Below are positions 33,007-47,200 of a stretch of DNA of 64,000 bases, one piece after another (within the stretch, counting starts at the first letter, position 1; the number at the start of each line of letters is the position of its first letter). This stretch comes from Cercis canadensis (lineage: Eukaryota; Streptophyta; Magnoliopsida; Fabales; Fabaceae). Under the pieces are notes generated by a model. That model was not told the origin of the DNA. It was given only the letters and a program-made list of their open reading frames with translations, and made no database searches. The translations under genes were made by a program, and so were the position numbers. The DNA is taken from positions 4,878 through 68,877 of the forward strand of contig QAOA01006328.1 of NCBI GenBank assembly GCA_003255065.1, in the 5' to 3' direction.

Positions 33007-36000
33007 ATGGAGCGCGTGATTGAGGTTGCGTCCGGTGCGTACTTCTCTGGTTGGCGTCCCGATGGCATCATTGGCCCTTCCACGACGTCGTCTTGTTCGT
33101 TACCTCAATCATCACCAAGCGTAGCTCCACCGCCCCCAAGCAGCCTTTTGTAATCGGTATATATATTTACAATACAAGCATTGATCTTCTCTCTAGTTTT
33201 TTTGTTGCAATAGAAGACTCTAGTCCATTCAGTTAACATGAAAAACAAAAGAATAAAAAACTATATTAAGCTCAAGATTATGAGTGATGCGGAGTTGAAT
33301 TGGAAAGCGCTTGCTCAACTTTCAGCTAGCACGGTGAAGTTCTTGATCAAGTCTCTTGGCGCCATACAGCACGGAAAATTTCAATGTTGTTTTCGTAATC
33401 TGACATATGCTCGCCCTCTGCTAAGCTTCGTACTTGCTTCCACTCGATCTTCTGTTTGTTTCCTGGTTTTTCTTTAGGATTTCTTAGTTGAACATAGACT
33501 AAAACAGAATTTTATTACTCTAGTTTTCCTACATTTTCTCAGTGGCAAACGATTCGTCAGAGAGAAAGCCGATGAAATAAGTTATCTGTTTCATATTTTG
33601 TACTTGTTTTTCAATTTGCGATCTGGCAATTGAACAGGGGTCTCTGGAGGTACCGCATCAGAAGACGACGGTGTGTGACTTGATTATTCAACAACTGCAA
33701 GATCATAGAGTTGTGCTCGTCAGTCAGGTCATTGTGATTTTCTAGTTGTTATCCAAATTTGTGGTAAATTTATCCGCTAATTTTTTTAAAATTAAACATA
33801 TATTTGAAGATTTAAGATTTAACAAAATAATCATTAAAAAAATACTAACTACAAAATAGTCTTTAAAAGAATTAACATTTATAACCAAATAGTCATTGAA
33901 AAATTTAAAATTTAACAAATAAATGACTATTTTATTATGGATATTAGTTTTTGAGGATTATTTTGTAATTAGTATTCTTTTAAAGATTATTTTGTTAAAT
34001 CTTGAATTTTTTAAAGACGCAAATGTAAGTTTACTCTAAANAATGACTATTTTATTATGGATATTAGTTTTTTTGAGGATTATTTTGTAATTAGTATTCT
34101 TTTAAAGATTATTTTGTTAAATCTTGAATTTTTTAAAGACGCAAATGTAAGTTTACTCTAAATTAAATTATTGTTATTTTGAAGTGTGGAGCATTTCTCA
34201 TTTGTTATTGATTGACGCTATGCTTAATCAGATACTGACTAAAACCGTATACCTAGTAGCTTGATCAATTAACTGCTGCTGTTGTAGGATTCATTCTACC
34301 GTGGTTTAACAGACGATGAAATGAAACACGTCCATGAGTATAATTTTGATCATCCTGGTATGCTTTTTAACCTTAGATTAAATTTTCACAATTCTGACAT
34401 CGGCGCTAATATGATGTTGAATGAGTATTTTGGTATTCTAACAGCATCTTTTGGTTTTCATAGACGCATTTGATACCGAGCAACTTGTTGAGTGTATCAC
34501 CAAACTCAAATCTGGAGACTCTGTTCAGGTTCCAATATATGATTTTAAGCACCACAGTCGGTGTTCTGATAATTTCCGACAGGTAGTCTTTCCCATGTCA
34601 GGCTAAATTGGAGTGTTAGTGTTAGTTATTCTCAGATTTATAGCGTAGTTTGAGTCTGTTCATTTATGTCTCTAAGTAGCTCCTAGAGAGCTAAAAGTTG
34701 ATCTAATATTCTTAGTGTACATGCCAGTGAATTTTATCCAAACATACCTGAACTCACTTACATTTTCTCCAGAAGAAGAAAGGGTATAAGTTTCTAGTTC
34801 ATTCTGTTTTTCATCAGTCTCTTGAATTCCTTGTATATAATTCAGTGGCTTATGTTCATCGCTATTATTGAATCTATACTGAACTACTAACTGATCTTTG
34901 ACAATTATGATTGGAGGTGCAATATTATTACAAAATTAAAAGACGCTTGATTCATTTTTGTTGGTCTCCTGTTGGCAGGTCAATGCATCTGAGGTAATCA
35001 TTTTGGAGGGTATATTGGTTTTTCATGAAGAACGTGTTCGCAACATGATGAATATGAAATTATTTGTTGATGCAGGTCTAATTTTCTTCCATCGTGTTTA
35101 TGGTTTCAAGTTGTTCTCTTATTTTTGACTAATAGGAGTTAAGATGCACTGGATTTTGCTTATGATGGAGAAAAAAGGTGGTTTAGAGTCCAGGAATAAA
35201 ACGGTGCACTCTGCACTAAGGCTAGGTCTAGAATGTAGAGGATTATGTTTGATTTTTCTCTGTCATCTACCTATTTAGTAGTGATCCATAGAGTACAGCT
35301 ATCAAACTCCTTATAGAAAAGGTTGCGCTGACTTCTCAGTTTCTTATTGAACCTATCTTCTTTCACTAAGGAAAATGAAGGTATCGGTTGCACTCTTATC
35401 CTGAGAAGAGAGTGACAAAATGAATATAATTTTCCTCACTTGCTTTTAACATTGTGTTCAATGATTGAAAATTATGCTAGCCATGCTTTTTTGAAAATTG
35501 AAGTCTGCAAAATGTTGTCTTCTAGTTTTTAAAACATCACGCATCTTTCCCTGATATATGTCTATCTATTCTCTTGTATGAGAGAGTTGTTAAAGGACTA
35601 ACCAACACGTTAAAATGCAGAGTTCAGACCTTTATCTACGTCTGAAGGGCACCTTCTTAGGATCATCTCATGTTCTACTCGTCAATCCTTGATCTTGTCT
35701 AGCATTAGAATCTCCTCATCACTCATCAGTAAATATTTTAAGTAATACATGCCACCAAGCTTCTATGCTAACAATATCTCTGTAGGAATACTGTCAATAA
35801 GTTCTGCATACTATGATGTTTGTTCTCTTACTGATCTTGAATGTTATGTAGATGCCGATGTAAGGCTTGCCCGCAGAATAAGACGTGATACTGTTGAGAG
35901 AGGTAGAGATGTACACTCAGTTCTGGAACAGGCAAGATTTTTTATATTTCTTTGAACAACTACATATAACAACATTACTTGATCAGACTGAAAGATAATA

Positions 36001-38900
36001 CGACTAGGATAGTAGAAAAGTCAATACTTTATTTAAGTTGATATCTTATAATTGAGAAGATGATAGATACTATAAGAAGATATTTTTTGATTTAGAAGGA
36101 ACATAAGTAAATAATGCCTTCCGTGCTCATTGAACAAACAAGTATATTAATGAAGCAGTCGCAACAATTGGAATTTGGAAAGGACATATGCTTTGAGTAA
36201 ATTACAGATTCTCATATAATAAGAAAACAATGTAAGAAACTATAGATCTTCCAACATTATACTATTGCCATTCTAACACATCCAGTGAATAAATTTACTA
36301 GAATCCAATCAAAGCAACTGATTATTGTTGTTTTCTTTTGGCATAAAAATATTTTTGCTGTCTTGTATTGGGACTATGGATTAATTACTTGAAGTCCGTC
36401 TGTGGCTTAAGTATGACAGAAGGCTAGAAAATTGTTCAACTTTCTAATGCATAATTTTTGTTGATGGGTAATTAATCAGCTTCAGTAATGTATCTTCATG
36501 GTTCTTTAATATCCTGCCAGAACCACACTATTGCTTATGCTTGGAATGTGCCTTTGTTTAGTTTACTATTTCCTGTGTTTCAATTGATACATGAAACTCA
36601 ATTATTGATATGAAAAACCTTCATTGTTTTTCAGTACGCCAAATTTGTCAAGCCTGCCTTCGATGATTTTATTCTTCCATCCAAAAAGTATGCTGACATC
36701 ATTATACCTCGTGGAGGAGAGAATCGTGTAGCAATTGACTTGATTGTTCAACACATCCGCACTAAGCTTGGCCAACATAACCTCTGCAAGATATATCCAA
36801 ATTTGAATGTTATCCACTCTACGTTCCAGGTGATCTTCATCTTACATCATCTTCCCTTTTTGGCTTTTATTTTCTTTTTGCTGCTTTCACTTGAGAAAAT
36901 ATTTCTCTTCTGATTTTTTATTTGTTGAGGCTGTCTTACAGATTAGAGGCATGCACACTCTTATCCGTGACAGGGAAATATCAAAGCATGATTTTATTTT
37001 TTATTCAGATCGGCTAATTCGTCTGGTACATAGTGATTCTATGCTTTCTACATTATTTATATCCCTCTACGTACAAACTAATCTTAAGTATCACTAACTT
37101 CACAGGTAGTGGAACATGGTCTTGGCTACTTGCCTTTTACAGAGAAGCAGGTTATCACACCTACAGGTCAGTCTAAGGAAAAGGAATTACCATTATAATA
37201 ATGTTTTCCATCCATGTTTTTTTCTAAACAATAGCATGTAATTAACCATTAATGCTTGTCTGAATCATGCTGCAATGCTTTGCTTTCCCAACTACCTCTC
37301 TACATTTTCATGCTGTCGTTAGTCAGATGGCTGCGAGATTTACCATGTTATTCCGTTTCAGGATCAATTTATACTGGAGTTGATTTTTGTAAGAAATTGT
37401 GCGGAGTATCCATTATTCGAAGGTAACCTCCTTAGCCTTAATGGTTTACCGTCATTATTACTCCTCATAGACTTATTTATCCATTGTCATTTATTTTCTA
37501 GATTCTGGATGCATAATTATTTTTTTTTTCATTTTAATATAACATTTTCCAGCATTTAAGCTGTACATTTTAAGTCCAAATCATTTCCTTCTTAATTTCA
37601 TCTGTTAACAAATTTGTTCTTGGAGCTGGATTATAAGAATTCTCATTAATTCAGTCATTCTTCTAAAAAGATGACCGGCATTATCTAGCTCTATGTTTAA
37701 GTTACTTTCCCTTATAATGTTTCAGTGGTGAAAGCATGGAGAATGCATTGCGTGCATGCTGTAAAGGAATAAAAATAGGAAAAATCCTCATCCACCGCGA
37801 AGGTGACGAGACCCAGGTAACTTTTCATTTTTTTTCCCCTTCTTTCTTTCTCTTGTAATTTGTGAGATTCTTCGTGTAACTCTGCCAAGGTATTCTCACA
37901 ATGTTTTTCCCCCCAATTAAGCTAATATATGAGAAGCTCCCAAAAGACATTTCAGAGAGACATGTTCTCCTTATGGACCCAATACTTGGTACAGGTGAAT
38001 TACTATATTCTGCGGGCGTTATACTTTCCTTCATTTGTGTACCTACCTCCCTAATGTTGACAATTCTTTTCGTATGTTACTGCTATTCTACTTTGTATAA
38101 CAAATTAGTTCGGTGCACTACAGAACATGCATAATACTGATACATTACCGCGAAGATTAAATAAGACTAATATCTTTTGTCTTCCAGCCTTTGATGCATA
38201 ATAACTTACAATGCCTGCGTGTCAGCTTTTGATGCATTATTGATTTGATGAGTTATCAGCTATATTAACATGAATATTATGGGGAGCACAGCTGGGTGCC
38301 AATATGAATTAATTGACAATGCAATTTGCATTTCTAGGTTCAGGTTTAGTCAATCATAGATTCCAACTTCTAGAAGCGGGAAAATATTAGAGAAACATAG
38401 TTGTATGCTTTGAGCCTTTTATAACCAGTGAAGTATATTATCATACCGTACAGGTAATTCACGTTTTCACGTCAAACCATTCTGCACAGTTGGAATGCCA
38501 CAGTTGTATAATAACCTACGATACCGCTTCTACTTCTTCTTTTGGTTAGCAATAAGGCAATCTTAAGTGATTCACCCAGGTAACACGGCCAGCCAAGCTA
38601 TTGAGCTTCTCATACAGAAGGGAGTTCCGGAGTCCCGAATAATATTCCTCAACCTCATCTCTGTAAGTTATCGGTAAAACCAGTGAGGTTGGTTCTCCTT
38701 TGGCCTTCGATGTATAGCGATGTATAATAGAATGTTAATTCTGATTTCAGGCTCCTGAGGGAATACATTGTGTGTGTAAACGCTTTCCGTACCTAAAAAT
38801 CGTCACTTCGGAGATTGAAGTTGGATTAAACGAGGAGTTCCGTGTCATAACAGGGTTGGGAGATTTTGGTGACCGCTATTTTGGTACGGACGACTCTTAG
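33007..38900 (+). CDS. Uridine kinase / uracil phosphoribosyltransferase (UKL1/2-like), copy 1, frame-damaged
   Basis: Fourteen exons: 33007-33156, 33638-33727, 34288-34357, 34464-34582, 34979-35075, 35852-35931, 36635-36829, 36942-37025, 37106-37166, 37362-37422, 37726-37816, 37922-37994, 38580-38662, 38751-38900 (TAG). The product is the plant pyrimidine-salvage fusion. The N-terminal uridine kinase has a Walker A region [12 protein letters not shown], then [18 protein letters not shown] and RRIRRDT. The C-terminal uracil phosphoribosyltransferase has a PRPP loop [11 protein letters not shown], ending [10 protein letters not shown]. It matches UKL1/UKL2-type proteins throughout. Defects: exon 1 needs one more base in its C run (about 33132) to join [16 protein letters not shown] to PKQPFVIG, and exon 2 is 90 bases instead of the 92 required, losing GC of the Walker lysine region (33660). 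Exons 3-14 are open. Either sequence errors or a recent pseudogene. Intron 6 has a GC donor. Confidence 0.85.
33922..34162 (+). repeat. Local 120-bp duplication across an N in UKL intron 2
   Basis: 33922-34040 is repeated at 34042-34162 with the N between. The corresponding intron in copy 2 has the segment once (about 44152-44272). This is a gap-closing artefact. Confidence 0.85.
35932..36634 (+). other. GC-AG intron 6 of UKL, copy 1
   Basis: The exon ends GAACAG and the intron starts GCAAGA in place of GT. The acceptor is TTTTTCAG, and the flanking codons (VLEQ then YAKF) join as in the family. The same donor is present in copy 2 (46042). Confidence 0.75.
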
Positions 38901-39125
38901 CTTAAACGCATGGAGGCTTTTAGATTTTGCTTTCTCTTACTTTCCTGTTACCGAGCGAGTGTACTGAGGGGGATCGAGCCCCTTACATGCTTATGGTTTT
39001 CCATACATGAAAGTTGGGCTATTTTTAACAGCTGCTTTCAGCCCTTGCGCAGAAAAAACCTTTCGCTCACTTTGATTTTCTTTGGGTCCGTTTATTTGTA
39101 TAATGTATTTTTGAATTGGTTGGAC

Positions 39126-39300
39126 GGTGTTTCAGTTTTGGGTCTTTATTGGACGATTAAATGTGGGCCATTTTCTTTCTCTTGAAAAAGGCCTGAACTT
39201 TCGGCCTTTTTAGCCCTAATTGACGTCATGGACCTTATCTGCTATGACGAGGAAGAAAACATTTAAGACCAACACAATAGGACAATAGCACCCAAAAAAA
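39126..39300. other. Tail of copy 1 before the N seam
   Basis: This sequence diverges abruptly from the corresponding position in copy 2 (49762) and ends in an A run at the N. No gene. Confidence 0.45.
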
Positions 39301-40671
39301 NATTTAAATGAGGCGAATGATGTCGTTTTAGCCCACTTAGCAATTAACCGTTCATATAGACTTGGGACATGGTGCCACATCACTCTTTAACAGTCACATC
39401 AGCATTTCCGTCAATCAAGTTAGCGGCAATTAGACGGAGAGATTTGATTGAAGCGAAACTCTTAATTAAGAGATTAAATTAAGGAATGCCCAAATAAATG
39501 AAGGACAAAAATGAAATTTTAGTATTTTTTACTACTATATGTAGTTCTGACATAATGTTTTTTTATACTAATAACTATAAATACAATATTTTTTCAAATA
39601 TATAATAAAATTTATAACCCTTGAGAAGTTGCGGATGCGTAGCTTTAGTCGTGAGCTTTTACTGTTTTACATATATCACCCCATCATTTTGTAGAAAACT
39701 TTTCTCTAAATTTAGAATTGTTCTCAAAGTTATGATGAAGATCGGTAATGGTATTCTGGTCACTGCTGTCACAATCCATGGCTCAAACATGATTTGTATG
39801 TCGAGGCCAAAAATTTTCATCTGTATCATCACTACTGCACTGTTGACTCGCAAGGAAGGCCTCGTTCGCACACATGACACATCACAATGACCACTTAAGT
39901 GCGTATGTTCCACGTGTTACCAAAATTTCTTTAAAAAAAAAAAAAGTTAAAGATGCACAATTAGTTATGGGATTTTATGAGTTATGAGAAACGAAACAAC
40001 ACTATGATATAAAAAATAATTAATTTTAACCTTTAAAAAACCTCCATTAGTTATTAGCACCAAAAAGATAATATCACATGGATAAATATTAATATAGGGT
40101 AGCCGACTAGCCGCTGATGAATATCATTTACATACACCCTAATGGGCCTAATCTAATGTAATGTGTCATCGACACGTCTTGGATATTTATTAGATGCCTA
40201 TCATTCTGACACTGTCCCACACTATAAACTCGATATTGTAATATTCACGTGCCTTTGACCGTTATTTGTCGTTCTAGACCGTTTGAAGCGCGTTTTCCCA
40301 TTTTTCTTCCTTCACTTCTCTTCTACTTCTTTCTAGCGATCCCTCCCAGATGTTTCTGATAACCGACGTATGGCATCACCTCGCCTCATGTTGTTGCCTC
40401 TTTGAATTCTCCCAGCAGCTTCCACTAGCAACTTGCGTACTCCGTCGAACAACCTTAACGCCCGCGGCACACAAACATTAAAACCTATATATGATTGACA
40501 TGACCGCCAAATGTTCGATACAATTAAGCTAAGGCCAATTCTTCGTAAAGTTCTCTAGTTTCCTTTAAAGTGTTTGCTTGCTGGTCACCTTGTTGTAAAT
40601 TCGACTTAATTCATAGCAACTTGTCCTTTTGGTCAGAGTGTTATTGTACTGTTAAATTCTTGCATTGTAGC

Positions 40672-41094
40672 ATGAGAAGGGACGCAGAATTCGAACGTGT
40701 TCTAAATTTTTTTGATGAAGATGGGGACGGGAAGATTTCACCATCCGAGCTCAGGAACCGATTAGGTAAGATGGGTGGGGAGATGTTGATGAAAGAAGCA
40801 GAAATGGCAATAGAGGCATTGGATTCTGATGGAGATGGGTTGCTGAGTTTGGAGGATTTCGTGGCGTTGATGGAAGCAGGAGGAGAGGAAGAGAAGTTGA
40901 AGGACTTGAGAGAAGCTTTCGAGTTGTATGACAGAGAAGGGTGTGGGTTTATAACACCCAAGAGCTTGAAGAGGATGCTAAGTAAGTTGGGGGAATCAAA
41001 GTCCATTGACGAATGCAAAATCATGATCAGATATTTTGATTTGGATGGGGACGGTGTGCTCAGCTTTGAAGAATTCAGAACTATGATGCATTAG
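40672..41094 (+). CDS. Calmodulin-like EF-hand protein, CML31-like, copy 2
   Basis: The protein is identical to copy 1 (140 residues, canonical EF loops at 15-26 and 123-134, a good loop at 51-62 and a degenerate loop at 87-98). The base just before the start ATG differs (GTAGC against GTAGT). The role is a calcium sensor, as for copy 1. If the duplication is an assembly product, this is the other allele of the same gene. Confidence 0.88.
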   Translation: MRRDAEFERVLNFFDEDGDGKISPSELRNRLGKMGGEMLMKEAEMAIEALDSDGDGLLSLEDFVALMEAGGEEEKLKDLREAFELYDREGCGFITPKSLKRMLSKLGESKSIDECKIMIRYFDLDGDGVLSFEEFRTMMH

Positions 41095-43091
41095 TGTTAA
41101 TTTTCCGATTGATTCTGATTTTGGCTGATTCGTATGGTTTGTAAGGTGGGTCTGGGTGATTCGTTAATTTCATTTGTACATACGTAATTCATTCGTTTGT
41201 AAATTGTTATTCTGTAGCTGATTTGAATAAAAGAGGGCAGAGAATCGATTCATTCTTTGATTTCATTAGGGTTTGTTTAGGAGTTACTTTGAAGAGAAAA
41301 GAAAAGGAGGGGAGAAGAATAAAACTCCTCTCTTTCTTGTTTGGAATACTTATCTTAAAAAAGGAGAGAAGACCCGTGACTAAGATCTAATCCCTGTACT
41401 CATTTTTTGATCCATTTTCGTGTTCCTTCAAATTGAGGGGTTTAAAAAGAAAATATGTTAAAATGACTATTATATTGTTGATTAATTTAATTTTTTAGAA
41501 GAATATTTAATTTATTTTCTAGTTTTATTAATTGATTAGTTTAGAGAGAAAAAGAAATAATTGTATAATATTATTTTATTTTATATTAAATATATTTATT
41601 TTAATAATAAAGGGTAAATTAGTAAAAATATTTTACAATATGACTATTATTTTTTTTTCTCTTCTTTTGCTCATTTTAATCATCCAAATAAAGAAGAAAA
41701 AAATTTCTCCATTTTTCTTTCAGTCTTTTCTCTCTATTTTCTCTCTTCTCCTTTCTTTTTCCCTCACTTCAAACTCTCAAACAGAGCCTAAGCCTCACAT
41801 TATGCACCTCTCTGTGTTGACTATATAATTACAGTATCACTTCACAGTTGTTTCTGAACTTTGCGACTGAAAAAAGACGCAAATTATAATACCGTTTCTT
41901 TACAAAGTTAACCTTCGATTGTAGAAAAAACAGTGGGCAAGCTGGAAGAATAGCCAAATCCTTTGTTTAGTTTTCTTTACTCAATAATATATATTTAAAA
42001 AACAAAAACATAGGAATCAACTTAATGGCGTTGTGAGAAAGCTCACCTTAATTATTCATTTCACATGGTCAGGAATCCAATACTGTTAATGAGTGAAAAA
42101 CATATGCTCCTTTTCCATACTTTTTAGTTTCTTTGGTAATGTGCCTTAATCACTTGTGGTTGAGAGAGAGCGCCGGTTACCCTATTCATAGTTCCATGTC
42201 AATTCCATAACATGGTAAGGTGGCCTCATTGTCTGAAATATTAGTCATGTGTGTATGATTCGTTTTTGTCACACACATTTGTATATTAAGACAATAATAA
42301 AAAAAATTAAATATATGAATTGATAGAAACAAAAGTTTTGAATTAACTTATTTTTAAATGTTTTTAGTTATGATCCTTAGTTTGAACACACGATGAAAGG
42401 ATTTTTAAACTTTAAGAACACCTCAATATTACTGAACTCCAAGTTGTTTAGTAATTATAAAGATAAATGATTATAATTGATATAAATATACATTAATATA
42501 AAATATTTTAGTCATTTAACTAATAAATATTTGAATATAGTGTACGCCAAGTGAAAACTTCTAAATAATCAATCAACCATAAAATTAACGGAATGAAAGT
42601 AATATTATCACCAATTTTGGAATTTTATTCCATTTTATTCTCTATTTTTAGGAGAGAAAACCTTCAGAAGATTTTCTATCAAGAAAAGATAGATATCCAA
42701 TTAAAAAATGACCAACAAACCCAATAAAATAAAATTTATATTTTTATAAATTTAGTTTTTAATAATAATAAAAATTTTACCTACACTTTCTATCAAATCT
42801 CAAGAGAATCTGAAAAATATTTCTTACCCCAAAAATGTGCTTGCATATCATGCGAATATTGTACCTACATTGCTTATGGCGGAGGAAAAATTCATATCTA
42901 GATTGCTTTTATTCCTTCCCTAGTTCTCCAAACTCTCAATAATTTTTTTCTTACCACTTATATAAATGAGGTAAAATAATTTTTTTTTTACCACTTATAT
43001 AAATGAGGTAAGATAGAATCCTTTAAATAAATATTCTCCAAGATTTGAAAATTTCTGTAAAAAATAAAAAATGTGAGAGCAGAAGCATACG

Positions 43092-43131
<40 letters not shown>

Positions 43132-43222
43132 ATATAAAGAGCGGTAATAGATGTAGGAGGCGCGAGGAGTGAGAGCCCAAACCCAATAGAAGGAAGAAAT
43201 TTACCCGTAGCCGTCGACGCCA
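41095..43222. other. CML 3' region and intergenic DNA, copy 2
   Basis: Collinear with 30879-33006, including the 40-base direct repeat and the AT microsatellite (about 43089-43137). No additional gene. Confidence 0.45.
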
Positions 43223-44017
43223 ATGGAGCGCGTGATTGAGGTTGCGTCCGGTGCGTACTTCTCTGGTTGGCGTCCCGATGGCATCATTGGCCCTTCCACG
43301 ACGTCGTCTTGTTCGTTACCTCAATCATCACCAAGCGTAGCTCCACCGCCCCCAAGCAGCCTTTTGTAATCGGTATATATATTTACAATACAAGCATTGA
43401 TCTTCTCTCTAGTTTTTTTGTTGCAATAGAAGACTCTAGTCCATTCAGTTAACATGAAAAACAAAAGAATAAAAAACTATATTAAGTTCAAGATTATGAG
43501 TGATGCGGAGTTGAATTGGAAAGCGCTTGCTCAACTTTCAGCTAGCACGGTGAAGTTCTTGATCAAGTCTCTTGGCGCCATACAGCACGGAAAATTTCAA
43601 TGTTGTTTTCGTAATCTGACATATGCTCGCCCTCTGCTAAGCTTCGTACTTGCTTCCACTCGATCTTCTGTTTGTTTCCTGGTTTTTCTTTAGGATTTCT
43701 TAGTTGAACATAGACTAAAACAGAATTTTATTACTCTAGTTTTCCTACATTTTCTCAGTGGCAAACGATTCGTCAGAGAGAAAGCCGATGAAATAAGTTA
43801 TCTGTTTCATATTTTGTACTTGTTTTTCAATTTGCGATCTGGCAATTGAACAGGGGTCTCTCTGGAGGTACCGCATCAGGCAAGACGACGGTGTGTGACT
43901 TGATTATTCAACAACTGCAAGATCATAGAGTTGTGCTCGTCAGTCAGGTCATTGTGATTTTCTAGTTGTTATCCAAATTTGTGGTAAATTTATCCGCTAA
44001 TTTTTTTAAATAAATTA

Positions 44018-44272
44018 AAGAGTAAACATATATTCGAAGATTTAAGATTTAACAAAATAATCATTAGAAAAATACTAACTACAAAATAATTTTTAAAAGA
44101 ATTAACATTTATAACCAAATAGTCATTAAAAAATTTAAAATTTAACAAATAAATGACTATTTTATTATGGATATTAGTTTTTTTGAGGATTATTTTGTAA
44201 TTAGTATTCTTTTAAAGATTATTTTGTTAAATCTTGAATTTTTTAAAGACGCAAATGTAAGTTTACTCTAAA
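44018..44272. mobile_element. Possible MITE in UKL intron 2
   Basis: It starts AGAGTAAACATATATT and ends AATGTAAGTTTACTCT, giving an imperfect terminal inverted repeat. A 7-base AAATTAA lies on both sides, but the target duplication length is not decisive. The interior is palindromic (ACAAAATAATC... and TTATTTTGT). In copy 1 the left end is partly lost. A related end occurs near 51770 (AGAGTAAATTTATATTTGTG). Confidence 0.5.
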
Positions 44273-47200
44273 TTAAATTATTGTTATTTTGAAGTGTGGA
44301 GCATTTCTCATTTGTTATTGATTGACGCTATGCTTAATCAGATACTGACTAAAACCGTATACCTAGTAGCTTGATCAATTAGCTGCTGCTGTTGTAGGAT
44401 TCATTCTACCGTGGTTTAACAGACGATGAAATGAAACACGTCCATGAGTATAATTTTGATCATCCTGGTATGCTTTTTAACCTTAGATTAAATTTTCACA
44501 ATTCTGACATCGGCGCTAATATGATGTTGAATGAGTATTTTGGTATTCTAACAGCATCTTTTGGTTTTCATAGACGCATTTGATACCGAGCAACTTGTTG
44601 AGTGTATCACCAAACTCAAATCTGGAGACTCTGTTCAGGTTCCAATATATGATTTTAAGCACCACAGTCGGTGTTCTGATAATTTCCGACAGGTAGTCTT
44701 TCCCATGTCAGGCTAAATTGGAGTGTTAGTGTTAGTTATTCTCAGATTTATAGCGTAGTTTGAGTCTGTTCATTTATGTCTCTAAGTAGCTCCTAGAGAG
44801 CTAAAAGTTGATCTAATATTCTTAGTGTACATGCCAGTGAATTTTATCCAAACATACCTGAACTCACTTACATTTTCTCCAGAAGAAGAAAGGGTATAAG
44901 TTTCTAGTTCATTCTGTTTTTCATCAGTCTCTTGAATTCCTTGTATATAATTCAGTGGCTTATGTTCATCGCTATTATTGAATCTATACTGAACTACTAA
45001 CTGATCTTTGACAATTATGATTGGAGGTGCAATATTATTACAAAATTAAAAGACGCTTGATTCATTTTTGTTGGTCTCCTGTTGGCAGGTCAATGCATCT
45101 GAGGTAATCATTTTGGAGGGTATATTGGTTTTTCATGAAGAACGTGTTCGCAACATGATGAATATGAAATTATTTGTTGATGCAGGTCTAATTTTCTTCC
45201 ATCGTGTTTATGGTTTCAAGTTGTTCTCTTATTTTTGACTAATAGGAGTTAAGATGCACTGGATTTTGCTTATGATGGAGAAAAAAGGTGGTTTAGAGTC
45301 CAGGAATAAAACGGTGCACTCTGCACTAAGGCTAGGTCTAGAATGTAGAGGATTATGTTTGATTTTTCTCTGTCATCTACCTATTTAGTAGTGATCCATA
45401 GAGTACAGCTATCAAACTCCTTATAGAAAAGGTTGCGCTGACTTCTCAGTTTCTTATTGAACCTATCTTCTTTCACTAAGGAAAATGAAGGTATCGGTTG
45501 CACTCTTATCCTGAGAAGAGAGTGACAAAATGAATATAATTTTCCTCACTTGCTTTTAACATTGTGTTCAATGATTGAAAATTATGCTAGCCATGCTTTT
45601 TTGAAAATTGAAGTCTGCAAAATGTTGTCTTCTAGTTTTTAAAACATCACGCATCTTTCCCTGATATATGTCTATCTATTCTCTTGTATGAGAGAGTTGT
45701 TAAAGGACTAACCAACACGTTAAAATGCAGAGTTCAGACCTTTATCTACGTCTGAAGGGCACCTTCTTAGGATCATCTCATGTTCTACTCGTCAATCCTT
45801 GATCTTGTCTAGCATTAGAATCTCCTCATCACTCATCAGTAAATATTTTAAGTAATACATGCCACCAAGCTTCTATGCTAACAATATCTCTGTAGGAATA
45901 CTGTCAATAAGTTCTGCATACTATGATGTTTGTTCTCTTACTGATCTTGAATGTTATGTAGATGCCGATGTAAGGCTTGCCCGCAGAATAAGACGTGATA
46001 CTGTTGAGAGAGGTAGAGATGTACACTCAGTTCTGGAACAGGCAAGATTTTTTATATTTCTTTGAACAACTACATATAACAACATTACTTGATCAGACTG
46101 AAAGATAATACGACTAGGATAGTAGAAAAGTCAATACTTTATTTAAGTTGATATCTTATAATTGAGAAGATGATAGATACTATAAGAAGATATTTTTTGA
46201 TTTAGAAGGAACATAAGTAAATAATGCCTTCCGTGCTCATTGAACAAACAAGTATATTAATGAAGCAGTCGCAACAATTGGAATTTGGAAAGGACATATG
46301 CTTTGAGTAAATTACAGATTCTCATATAATAAGAAAACAATGTAAGAAACTATAGATCTTCCAACATTATACTATTGCCATTCTAACACATCCAGTGAAT
46401 AAATTTACTAGAATCCAATCAAAGCAACTGATTATTGTTGTTTTCTTTTGGCATAAAAATATTTTTGCTGTCTTGTATTGGGACTATGGATTAATTACTT
46501 GAAGTCCGTCTGTGGCTTAAGTATGACAGAAGGCTAGAAAATTGTTCAACTTTCTAATGCATAATTTTTGTTGATGGGCAATAATCAATCAGGTTCAAGA
46601 ATGTGTCTTCATGGTTCTTTAATATCCTGGCAGAACCACATTATTGCTGATGCTTGGAATGTGCCGTTGTTTAGTTTACTATTTCCCGTGTTTCAATTGA
46701 TACATGAAACTCAATTATTGATATGAAAAACCTTCATTGTATTATTTTTCAGTACGCTAAATTTGTCAAGCCTGCCTTCGATGATTTTATTCTTCCATCC
46801 AAAAAGTATTCCGACATCATTATACCTCGTGGAGGAGAGAATCGTGTAGCAATTGATTTGATTGTTCAACACATCCGCACTAAGCTTGGCCAACATAACC
46901 TCTGCAAGATCTATCCAAATTTGAATGTTATCCACTCTACGTTCCAGGTGATCTTCATCTTACATCATCTTCCCTTTTTGGCTTTTATTTTCTGTTTGCT
47001 GCTTGCACTCGAGAAAATATTTCTCTTCTGATTTTTGATTTGTTGAGGCTGTCTTACAGATTAGAGGCATGCACACTCTTATCCGTGACAGGGAAATATC
47101 AAAGCATGATTTTATTTTTTATTCAGATTGGCTAATTCGTCTGGTACATAGTGACTCTATGCTTTCTACATTATTTATATCCCTCTACGTACAAACTAAT

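Larger units (their letters stand above)
29088..39125. repeat. CML-UKL locus, copy 1
   Basis: Collinear with 39302-49761 at very high identity, with scattered substitutions, small indels and one solo-LTR difference. Copy 1 ends in 39126-39300, which has no counterpart in copy 2, and the N at 39301 separates them. Alternative haplotypes joined in series are the simplest reading; a true tandem duplication is possible but less likely. Confidence 0.8.

Noticed and set aside
32779-33007. Small ORFs on the - strand rich in Tyr-Ile
   Set aside because: They are translations of the AT microsatellite upstream of UKL.
38910-39185. 91-codon ORF after the UKL stop
   Set aside because: It lies in the UKL 3' UTR, is broken in the second copy and resembles nothing.
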